NCBI RefSeq assembly: GCF_010183535.1
Contig: NC_071328.1
Coordinates: 15,252,001-15,316,000, forward strand
Origin: Caenorhabditis remanei
Lineage: Eukaryota > Nematoda > Chromadorea > Rhabditida > Rhabditidae
DNA length: 64,000 bases
Direction of reading: 5' to 3'
Part shown: positions 56,061-64,000 of the stretch, piece after piece
Numbering within the stretch: position 1 is the stretch's first letter
How the letters are laid out: each line of letters opens with the position of its first letter
Position numbers and translations under genes: made by a program
The notes under the pieces: model-generated
What the model saw: only the letters and a program-made list of their open reading frames with translations
Databases searched by the model: none
Told to the model about the DNA's origin: nothing

Positions 56061-56397
56061 TTCTTCTACAGAAAAGAGAATATACAAATTTATTTTTGAG
56101 AGAAAAGAAGACGAAAAACGAAACAAAAAGTGGCGTGAAAGGGAGAGCGGTGGAAAAACCGACCGCACAGTAAGAAGAAAAAATAAAGAAATGAATGAAA
56201 TGAGTGATAAGAGCCGGAAGTGGGCGGAGCTTAACTAATTTTCAGGGATTATTACACAAAATGGATCAAGGATATTCAATTAGGATAATTATTACACAAA
56301 ATGGACTAATAATAGAGGTAAGCCTGGCACGAAATGGTACGAAATGGTATCGGAAATCAAAACATTACACAAAATTTGCCCCCCTCTTGTGGCTCCC
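56061..56397. other. Short gene-free stretch with a direct repeat
   Basis: ATTATTACACAAAATGGA occurs at 56248-56265 and again at 56288-56305, and ACACAAAAT once more near 56366. A GTGGGCGGAGC block lies near 56220. The left end of the Polinton-like element may be near here, but no terminal repeat could be confirmed. Confidence 0.4.
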
Positions 56398-56673
56398 TCA
56401 TTCTTTCATTTTTTGAATGTAGATGGTTGGTGCCGACCCTTTATTAAAGTTGAATATAAAACTTTCCACTTTTTTCGATTGTTTTGTCGGCTGCGGTTGT
56501 GCGAAAACCATACTTTCGTTTCCGATCGTTGAGCTTATCTGAATTTTTCTCAATTTTTTTTTTTCATTTTTTAGTAAATAACTCACCATTCCATTTTGAT
56601 TGAAATTTTCTTGTGTGACAAAATATCCAGTATTATCCTCGTTTATAACCTTTTTTGGAGCTGATTGAATCAT
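56398..56673 (-). CDS. Small protein divergent from the polymerase, 75 aa
   Basis: Exons, in gene order, 56673-56587 (MIQSAPKKVINEDNTGYF) and 56538-56398 join in phase through a 48-bp intron (GTGAGT to TTCAG). The second exon contains VFAQPQPTKQSKKVESFIF and ends YIQKMKE. It has no signal peptide or known domain. Its start codon is only 27 bp from that of the polymerase gene, so the two must share promoter DNA. The function is unknown; position suggests it belongs to the element. Confidence 0.5.
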   Translation of the reverse strand: MIQSAPKKVINEDNTGYFVTQENFNQNGMVSYLLKNEKKKLRKIQISSTIGNESMVFAQPQPTKQSKKVESFIFNFNKGSAPTIYIQKMKE

Positions 56674-56700
56674 TTTTCAGTATTCTCGTCGTATTTCAAG

Positions 56701-59700
56701 ATGGAAATTCAACAAATTCTGAATGACGTGCTCGATCGGGTGGAGGAGGCGGAAATGGAGGAGTTGCGAAGCGGACTCGTGAGTGAAATGAACTTATTTG
56801 TGGGGTTTAAATAGTTTTTTATTTATTAGGTACAAGTGGGCGGAGCTTCCCTGAGGGAACTCACGAAGGTGGTCCGAAGACCTGAAGGCCCCTTCCGTGA
56901 TATTGTGACTCATGTCACCATGAAATTGGGGGTCCCCCGAAACATAATCCTCCACCCTCAAGGTCCTGAATTGTTTGCTCAGGCCTTGATTGACCTCATG
57001 AAGAAGCACGCCCCCTCTAGAGCTTCCACGACCGATCTTCATGTCGGCGTAACTATTTTTTCTGATAGTTTAGTGGAGCATATTGGCCTCCCTCTAAAAC
57101 CAATAGGAAGAGTGACTGTAGATGACATTGTCTTCAACATGGAGAGAATGAGTCAATCGAGTCGCTCTCCATTGGAATTAGACGTCCCCGAGTTGTCGGT
57201 GATGTTGACATACGTCACACCGGCAGTGGGTTCTGGAGACGTTCCCCCTGAAGTTTCTCCGAAATCAAAGCGAGGACGTAAGAGAAAGTTTGACACTGAA
57301 AAACTTCTCGAACAAATTGCTTTCGAGAAACAAAAAAGGGCGGAGGAGGAAACTAGAGAGGAGGCAAGGGTAGAAAGGGAAGAGACCCGTGCGGCAAAGT
57401 CGAAAAAGAGGAGAGGAGGTTGCCCTTTCCTCGATGACGAAGCGGGGTGCTCTGATGATGGAGAAGATGAAGAAGTCGAAAAAGAGGGAGAATTCGACGA
57501 TTTCCTGGATGATGAAGAAGGAGACTATGATATGGAAATGTATGAGAGAAGGGAAATTGATGATCGAGTTCTCGGAGAAGTGGAGGAAAGAAGGGTGGAA
57601 GAAGAAGAAGACGCGGAGGAGGAGGAGGAAGAACAAACAATTGAAGAAGAAGAAGAAGAAGACGATGAGGAGATGGGAGAAAGTTTTTCGAAAACTCCCA
57701 CTGGTCCAAGAAGAAAAGGCGAGGATGCTGTTATGTCTAATAAAGGTGATCTCCGTCTTTTAAATTGTCTCAACTATTTTTTTTTCAGTCTCCAAAAATT
57801 GTCTTCCTCATGCCCTTCTCCAAGCTCTGTATTATTCCATTTTTCGGGAGAAGAAAACAGCGGCTGCTCGGTACAATTACGAAACCAGTTTGAGGAAGAG
57901 TGACAGCAACCCTAACCGGTTCAAATGGATCTTCGAAACTGTTGAAGATATCAAAAAGGTAATATTTTTCTGTTGAAAACTCGGGAAACTATTTTTATTT
58001 TATTTTAGAAGGCGGGAGTTACAAAGTCTGAAAACTTTGGATATATGGATATCAAAGCATTCCAAGAAACCGTCTTCAAGAACTATAAAATCCTGGTATT
58101 CGAGCAAAACTCCACTCTCCCCTTTTTCAAAGGGGACTACACTGGGGAGAAAAAATTGTTGGTTCTCTACCTCTCAAACGGTCACTATCGGGGTGTTCGA
58201 AATGTTTGTGCCCTCCTCGACACTGTCTACTATTGCGGCAAGTGCGACGCAAAATTCAGGGATGCGGCCTCACATTACAATTGCAAGTTGATCCACAGGA
58301 AATGTGGAAAGAAGAACTGCCCGAAAGCGGAAGATGATAAGCCCGTTCAATGTGAAAAATGCCAAGTCAAATTCCCCTCGGAGACATGTTACGAAAATCA
58401 TCTGCAAAAAGGTAAACAAATGAACATAAAGGGCGAGTCTAACTATTTGTTTTTAGGGCCACGAGGAGGAAAAAGTAGGTGCGACCACACTAAGTTTTGT
58501 AAAAAGTGTGAGATGCCCTACTTCCGCAACAAAAACAGCTTGCCCCATGTTTGCGGTGAAACTTTCTGTCACCGATGCCAACTTCGATTAGCCGGGACCC
58601 ATCACTGTACGATGACAGTCAGTGAGAAGAATGAGAAGAGACTCACGCGAACGTACTTCTACTATGATATCGAGGTTTGTGTACTCTTATATTGGTCAGA
58701 AAATAATAGAAAATTTTCAGAGTAAGGCTGTGGAGGAAGGAGAGCAGATCCCGATCGTGTTCACTGGGGTAAGATGTTGCCCAGAATGTTCTTCTACAAT
58801 CCCCAAAACCGTGAAATATGATGGTACGAAGCCTGAAATCAGAGATGCCACCGACACTTGTGCCAGATGTTCTCCAAATGGCCGTATAAAGATAATCGAG
58901 AGCATCTATTACGGTAACAGAGATCTGGATTGTAAGTCCGAAATCGGACAATTCGTGATCTCTGAGGAGAACAAGGGGTCGACACTCGTCGCCCACAACA
59001 TGTCTGGGTAAGTGTAAAATGAAAAACTTTCTAATTTTCATTGAATTTCTTTCAGATATGATGGTCAATTCATCCTTCAAAGTCTGATCGCCTCCAACAA
59101 ATCCGCACCGGAAGTATGCCTGGATGGAACCAAGCTCATCTATCTGAAACACAATGGTGTCCGGATGGTTGACTCCATGAAGTACCTACCGATGAGTCTC
59201 GCCACAATGGGAAAAACTTTCGAGGTGGATTCTCTGAAGGGGTAAGTATTTTATTTTCTTGAAAAAATATAGAAAAAACCTTTCCAGAGATTTCCCAATC
59301 AAGTTTATAAAAGAAGAAAACTATGATTATGAGGGAGATCTCCCAGCAAACGAGTTCTATACACTGGACAACAAGTCGTCGTCGGAGAGAAAACGTATGG
59401 AGAAGGTACTCGCTGAGGAAAGAGAGGAATATAAGAAATCCAACAAGAAGTTCAACTTTTGTGAAGAGTTGATCAAGTACTGTTATAATGATGTGTATAT
59501 CCTCGCCACATCAATGACTACTTTCCTGAAGGCCTTCGAAGAGTTGACAGATGTCTGTCTGTTAGAGGTTGGTTCTTTTCCCGTCTATTTCTCCACTCTC
59601 TCACCCGACCATATGGTTACCCCCTTCCCGCACTTTCCCCTCGCAACATGTGTGTTTTCTAACTGTCTGCGTTTCTTACAGGAGTCGGTCACTATCGCTT

Positions 59701-61976
59701 CGGCCGCGATGACCACTTTCCGACGCAATCATCTCCAAAGAAAGTTCCCAATCGTGTTGGACGTCAAACCATCGGCTTCCTACAATGCTTCCATCAAGAG
59801 TCAAAAGTATTTGGCATGGATTGGACATAGGGATGGAGTCCAAGTGGAAATTTCCTCGACTTATGGAGAAAAGAAGATTGGAAAATACCGAGTTGATGGC
59901 TTCATTGACAAATGTGAAAAGTACCCGGAAGGAAAAATAATTGAATTCAATGTGAGTCTGTCTTTTTCTTCAACATAATTTACTTTTTGTTTAGGGGTGT
60001 TATTGGCATGCCCACTCGTGTTCGTTTGCCGATGACTCAATGATTGGCGACATGACAGGCGAGGAGGTTCGAGAGAGGGACCGAATGAGACTGGCCGAAC
60101 TGAAGGATAGTGGATATCCTGTGGAGGTCGTTTGGGAGTGTGATGTAGACGCGGAGCTCCGAAACAACCCGAAAATGGCGGACTTTTTCGCCAATCATGA
60201 AGTTTCCGTAAGTTTTTCAATCTTAAAAATAAAACAAAATTATATTTTAGGGGATCCTCCAAATGGAGAGAGCCTTGGTTGGTGGCAGGACTGAGGTTTT
60301 TAGACTGATTGTCGATGATAAGGGCAAAATTATGAACTTCAACGACGTCATCAGGTATATTTTCCACCTTTTTTATCATAAAATCGTATTTTTCTTCAGC
60401 TTATACCCCTCCGTGATGAAGTACTGCCGTTTCCCCGTCGGACCGCCAAATGATGTTCCCGCAAAGGACCTTAAAGTCCCAATGACTGCTCCAGAAGACA
60501 TCCCATTCTCAGGATTCATGCTGTGTCGGGTGTTGGCACCTGATGATCTCCGACTCCCTCTTATTGCAGACAAGTCCTGTGGAAAGTTGGTTTTCGGACT
60601 CTGCAAAAGTAAGTATTTTCTTCAAGTTCCCCAAAATTACATTTTTCTTCAGTCTGTATGAGAGAGGAAAACCAAGAAGACTGTCAACACACGGATGATG
60701 AAAGGTCCTTCACGGGTGTGTACACAACCGTTGAACTCCACAAAGCCCTGAGCCTGGGGTACAAAATTTTGGAAGTTTTCCATGTAAGTTGATTTACATT
60801 TATTTCTAAACAAAAATTAAATTTTTAGGCCATCGAATACAAATATTGGGTGGGAAACGACGCCCAGGGACAAGGAGGACTCTTCACCTCTTATATAAAC
60901 AAGATGATGGTGGAGAAAATTGTAAGTTTTTTAATTAAAAACAAATATGAAACATTTTATTTCAGCATGCTAGTGGATGGCCAGGAAGTCTCAAGACCGA
61001 TGAAGAGAAGGAAGCGTTCATTAAAGGATACCGCGACATGGAGGCTATCGAGTTGGATGCCGATAAGATGGAGAAGAACCCCGGAAAGCGAGCCGTCTCC
61101 AAACTCTTGCTCAACTCCCTCGTAAGTTTTTTATTAAATTTTAAAAAATTCTGAAAGTTTTATTTTAGTGGGGAAAAACGGCCCAGAGGGTGGATAAGAC
61201 GAACACGTCAATCATTATTGATCCGGCCAAGTTTTATCGTATTCTTTACGATAAAACCGTCGAGATTCAAGACGTGAGAGCCGTCAATGACACCCTCGTC
61301 GTCAAGCACCAAAAGAGGGCCGAATGCCTCGAGAGTCTCCGGACGAGTGCCATGCACATCGCCGCGATGACAACATCCCACGCGAGGCTCCACTTGTATA
61401 GGCTGATGGAGAAAGTGGGGGCCGACAATCTGGTCTATACAGGTAAATTTATAAATTTGAAAATTCCTTCACTAATTTATTTTTTCAGATACCGACTCCC
61501 TCATCTACACGGTGCCAGATGGAGAAGAAGACCCTCTGAAGGAAGATCTGGGCAAATACTTGGGGGACCTCACAAGCGAATTGAGCGGGAAAATGAAGGA
61601 ATTTGTAACGTTAGGTCCCAAAACCTACAGTTACAAACAGGAGATGGAAACCGGTGAAGAAAAGGTAAACAACTAAAAAATATATTCATAAAACTTTAAA
61701 AAATTTTTCCAGATTTCCCTAAAGGCCAAGGGATTCACCATGACTTCAGCAGCCGACAAAATCGTCACCTTCGACAATATGAAGACGATGGTTGAGGAAG
61801 TCTTGGAGGAGGTCACACCGAGGACAGTTCAGAAGGTGCCCCAGTTCACGATGCGGAGGGATCGGGAGCACAATGTCTACGCCCGGGACATTGAAAAACA
61901 AATGAAGTACACCTTCAACAAGAGAAGAGTTCTTTCGGATGGGTCAACACTGCCCTTCGGGTATCGACATAAATAA
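56701..61976 (+). CDS. Polinton-type protein-primed DNA polymerase B, 18 exons, 1,475 aa
   Basis: Exons: 56701-56778, 56830-57745, 57789-57958, 58009-58411, 58457-58674, 58721-59007, 59056-59241, 59288-59567, 59682-59951, 59995-60207, 60251-60354, 60400-60608, 60653-60783, 60829-60921, 60966-61121, 61169-61442, 61489-61664 and 61713-61976; all junctions keep phase. Layout: N-terminal extension with basic KSKRGRKRK (about 172) and a long acidic tract (about 230-313); OTU-like cysteine-protease-type region (NCLPHAL, Cys336; SNGHY, His447); zinc-like cysteines (about 460-580); exonuclease motifs DIE (593-595), AHNMSGYD (686-693) and YCYND (817-821); polymerase motif A DVISLYPSVM (Asp1039), motif B VSKLLLNSLWGK, motif C YTDTDS (Asp1330, Asp1332). 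It should replicate the element from a protein primer. All expected acidic residues are present. AATAAA follows the stop. Confidence 0.9.
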
Positions 61977-62464
61977 ATTTTGTATATTTTTTCTGTACAT
62001 ATTTTTTCATAATAAATTTATTTTTTTCAAGTCCACGTCAAAGTAGTGGGAAAGCAAACAGACACACAGACAGACAGATGGGGGAAGAAGAAGGGTGGTG
62101 ATGAAATAGTTGAGAGAGGGAAGGAGGCCGCAAATGCCGCAAAGTGTACTTACGTACTTGCGCGGGGACCGTCTGTAGAGGGGAAGCAAACACACAGATG
62201 GGTGATGATGAAATAGTTGGGAGAGGGAAGCGTCCTTGCGCGGGGCCGGGGACTGGGAGACAGAAAAGATAGGCCATGTCGATTTACGGGACGGCCATCA
62301 CATATTTTAGTGAAATATTGTCGAGAAATGTGTTAATATCGGAAATTATGCAATAAAATGGAAAATTCATGAGTTTCTCCAGTTATCGAAAAATTAATAG
62401 AAATTTTTTCGCATCGAATGGTATGAAAATGAAACAAAAATATTCAAAAAAATATTCATTCATC
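61977..62464. other. Spacer between polymerase and ATPase genes with diverged direct repeats
   Basis: The polymerase 3' end (AATAAA near 62011) is followed by two related stretches (about 62030-62150 and 62160-62245), each with AAGCAAACA, CACAGA, GATGGG, ATGATGAAATAGTTG, GAGAGGGAAG and CTTGCGCGGGG. Upstream of the ATPase, 62270-62368 is AT-rich. An in-frame ATG at 62369 precedes the chosen ATPase start. Confidence 0.55.
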
Positions 62465-63094
62465 ATGGTTAAGCTTGCTTGGCAGTCTACTATTCTTGTT
62501 GTTGGTCCTAGTGGCCAGGGAAAAAGTACTTTGGCACGGAAAATAGTCGATCAAAGGAATACAATTTTTGATGTGGACAGTAAGATCTGTTTTTGGTACT
62601 ACGACACTTTCGAAAGTGTACCCGATTCGATGAAAAACCGGAAAGATATCATTTTACGCGAAGGCCTACCAAATCTCGAAGAATTGAAGAAATATAAGAA
62701 GGAACAGGCTATGGTTGTAATTGATGACTTAATGACGAAAATTGACCAAAACTCTGGAATGGAGCGTCTAGTGTCAGTTTTAGCCCATCACTACGATATG
62801 ACCGTAATGTTTCTCCTACACACCATTTTCTATTCAAAAGTGATAAGAAATCTCCGCCTCCAAGCAAGTTATATCATTCTATTCAAGAACAATTCTGATA
62901 AATCGAGTGTCCGGTGTTTGGGTTCCCAGCTTATGCCCGGAGGCTGTAACACTTTTCTTTCTATTTATTCTGACGCTACCAGCCAACCCTATACTTATTT
63001 GTTGATCGACCTTCACAAAAATTGTCCTGATCAAATTCGGTATCGTGATAATATACTTCCTGGAAATATTACTCATGTCTACGTCCCGAAATAA
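62465..63094 (+). CDS. Packaging-type (FtsK/HerA-A32-like) ATPase of the Polinton, 209 aa
   Basis: Intronless. Walker A is GPSGQGKST (residues 14-22), near the N-terminus as usual for Polinton and NCLDV A32-type ATPases; Walker B is MVVIDD (about 83-88); a conserved-looking middle follows (MTVMFLLHTIFY, with polar residues after a hydrophobic strand) and SYIILFKN. Its expected role is pumping the element's DNA into a capsid. The start was placed at 62465, since the 32 extra residues from the upstream in-frame ATG (62369) are lysine-rich and unlike the usual short lead. The end overlaps the next gene by 20 nt. Its DNA is more AT-rich than the polymerase exons. Confidence 0.85.
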   Translation: MVKLAWQSTILVVGPSGQGKSTLARKIVDQRNTIFDVDSKICFWYYDTFESVPDSMKNRKDIILREGLPNLEELKKYKKEQAMVVIDDLMTKIDQNSGMERLVSVLAHHYDMTVMFLLHTIFYSKVIRNLRLQASYIILFKNNSDKSSVRCLGSQLMPGGCNTFLSIYSDATSQPYTYLLIDLHKNCPDQIRYRDNILPGNITHVYVPK

Positions 63095-63434
63095 CTATCC
63101 CCAGTGGGATTTGAAGACTTTTAATGAAATTATGGCTCTTTCGGCAACTTCTGACAAAAATGCTCGTATTGCTCTAATAAATGCAATTCCGGACCAAAAG
63201 CTTATTTGTTTGGTAGAGTTGGTTTATAATGTTTTGAAAGGAAATGTTCAAATATCTCAAAAGAATGTCCGTCGTCTTCAACGTTATTCTACCGACTTGA
63301 GACGCCTATCAACCCTTCGAAATATTGACGAAACTCGTCAGTTTCTAATTCAAACTGGTGGTACACCAATTGCTGTCCTTTTGCCCGTCTTGATTTCTGC
63401 TGCTTCTTCTATTCTGGAACATGTCCTACAATAA
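63075..63434 (+). CDS. Polinton-associated small protein with hydrophobic C-terminus, 119 aa
   Basis: The ATG at 63075 lies inside the ATPase end. The protein has helical, basic middle segments (NVRRLQRYSTDLRRLSTLR), then a Gly-Gly turn and a hydrophobic C-terminus (QTGGTPIAVLLPVLISAAS). This order, basic helices followed by GG and a hydrophobic tail, matches the small ORF usually found by the ATPase in Polintons and adintoviruses, for which a minor virion role similar to adenovirus core/membrane-active proteins has been proposed. That function is inference; the match is by pattern, not a database search. Confidence 0.6.
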   Translation: MSTSRNNYPQWDLKTFNEIMALSATSDKNARIALINAIPDQKLICLVELVYNVLKGNVQISQKNVRRLQRYSTDLRRLSTLRNIDETRQFLIQTGGTPIAVLLPVLISAASSILEHVLQ

Positions 63435-64000
63435 ATATGTACTACTATCCGTGGAAGAACATGAAGATTTGGTCAAAAATCGAAGCCCTGCGGATGACTC
63501 AGTCAACAAAATATTGGATGCTCCTATGGAAAATGACGTTAAACTCTCACTTTTGCAACAACAAATATCATCTTTGGTGAAAAAACGGAATGATGAGACA
63601 AAAACTGTAAAAGAAGCGGATAAGAAGCAGGAAGTTGAAAAACAACCCGAATTTGATGAAAACCTAGAAGACGATGTTTTCGCGGATGCTTCCAGTAATT
63701 TTGATGATGGTGCAAGTGAACACTCAGGTAGTTCAGCTGATACTATTCCTACAACACCTTTACCCGTCATTCCACCTTCAATCTCTACCATAGGAAAGAT
63801 AATAGAAAGTAAAACCAAACTCCAGAATCACTTTAAGCGCCACCCAAGTTATTTTAAAATTGATGGGCGGACCGGTGAATTTCGTTTGAGAAACCGATTG
63901 ATTCCCTTGTACAATGTGAAAAGAATTCTTGAAGATTTTTCCAATCAAAATCCAATTTCAACCCCTTCGGAATCGCTACGAGCATTGTCACAATACTTGA
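63421..64000 (+). CDS. Polinton-associated protein of unknown function, 3' end outside window
   Basis: The frame opens at ATG 63421 (overlapping the previous gene by 14 nt) and stays open for 193 codons to the window end. It begins MSYNKYVLLSVEEHEDLV, has a heptad-like stretch (KLSLLQQQISSLVKK), an acidic low-complexity middle (about residues 80-110), and a more ordered end with FKIDGRTGEFRLRNRLIPLY and NVKRILEDF. Gene order and this layout recall the ORF next to the small hydrophobic protein in other Polintons. No enzyme motif is visible. Confidence 0.65.
   Translation, partial: MSYNKYVLLSVEEHEDLVKNRSPADDSVNKILDAPMENDVKLSLLQQQISSLVKKRNDETKTVKEADKKQEVEKQPEFDENLEDDVFADASSNFDDGASEHSGSSADTIPTTPLPVIPPSISTIGKIIESKTKLQNHFKRHPSYFKIDGRTGEFRLRNRLIPLYNVKRILEDFSNQNPISTPSESLRALSQYL

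Larger units (their letters stand above)
56398..64000 (+). mobile_element. Polinton/Maverick-type virus-like element, partial (runs past window end)
   Basis: Protein-primed family B DNA polymerase, packaging-type ATPase and two small ORFs of the kind seen beside that ATPase in Polintons/adintoviruses lie in order on the + strand, with a small divergent gene at the left. Integrase, protease and capsid genes are not visible and would lie beyond 64,000 or be absent. The left boundary given is only the outermost gene assigned to the element; terminal repeats and target duplication could not be found from one side. The polymerase frame is complete, so the element is not an old relic. Confidence 0.75.

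Noticed and set aside
56398..57000. Assigning a left terminal inverted repeat to the Polinton-like element
   Set aside because: The right end lies outside the window, and no unmistakable terminal repeat or target duplication can be verified from one side.
57265..57773. Long open frames on the - strand opposite the polymerase N-terminus
   Set aside because: They are the antisense of the acidic Glu/Asp-codon tract and give Ser- or Leu/Pro-rich low-complexity proteins; the + strand exon is supported by phase and family layout.
1..64000. tRNA, rRNA or other structural RNA genes
   Set aside because: No cloverleaf with A/B boxes or rRNA-like conserved stretch was noticed on either strand; a covariance-model scan could overturn this.

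Overview
The window looks like nuclear DNA of a Caenorhabditis-type nematode. The reasons are many short introns (mostly 42-60 bp) with GTAAGT-like donors and TTTTCAG-like acceptors, AATAAA signals just after stop codons, intestinal-type GATA sites (ACTGATAAG) upstream of genes, and a secreted VWA plus C-type-lectin (CTLD) gene family typical of Caenorhabditis clec genes. The species cannot be fixed from the sequence alone, so clec genes carry no symbols here. All exon coordinates were worked out by hand from splice consensus, phase and paralogue comparison.

1-45,200 is a clec cluster. The standard gene has four exons: a signal peptide; a short exon with the first VWA strand (LWLDVVxVVDNSQGM); the rest of the VWA domain in a 487-523 nt exon; and a CTLD exon of about 500 nt starting NCFCP and ending near CDTDNYC. 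I find 14 genes with complete reading frames, one whose 5' end lies outside the window, one full-length gene broken by a transposon, one whose 5' end was lost at a duplication breakpoint, two short truncated ORFs, and several decayed fragments. The left part (1-19,150) is a nested structure: two + genes face two - genes, and the whole block was then duplicated in tandem, with a join near 5,956. A 2,993-bp Merlin-like transposon with an 8-bp target duplication splits one gene, and it contains a mariner-type fragment and a solo LTR. At 33,854-39,233 two genes predicted to encode identical proteins lie in a 1.77-kb-arm palindrome whose spacer holds a dead mariner element.

45,200-53,450 is repeat-rich. 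It holds a chromo-barrel (MRG15/MRG-1-like) exon, a possible tiny secreted peptide, and two tandemly duplicated single-exon paralogues (280 and 284 aa) of no family I recognise. 53,450-55,300 is largely gene-free and AT-rich after a pyrimidine tract and a purine/G tract.

55,460-64,000 ends inside a Polinton/Maverick-type virus-like element. Its protein-primed family B DNA polymerase (56,701-61,976) has 18 exons that join in phase into a 1,475-codon frame with the exonuclease and polymerase motifs present. Downstream is an intronless, overlapping set on the same strand: a packaging-type ATPase, a 119-aa protein with a hydrophobic C-terminus, and a third gene that runs off the window. A 75-aa spliced gene is divergent from the polymerase, with 27 bp between start codons. 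The integrase, capsid and protease genes and the element's right end, if present, lie beyond 64,000; no left terminus could be identified.
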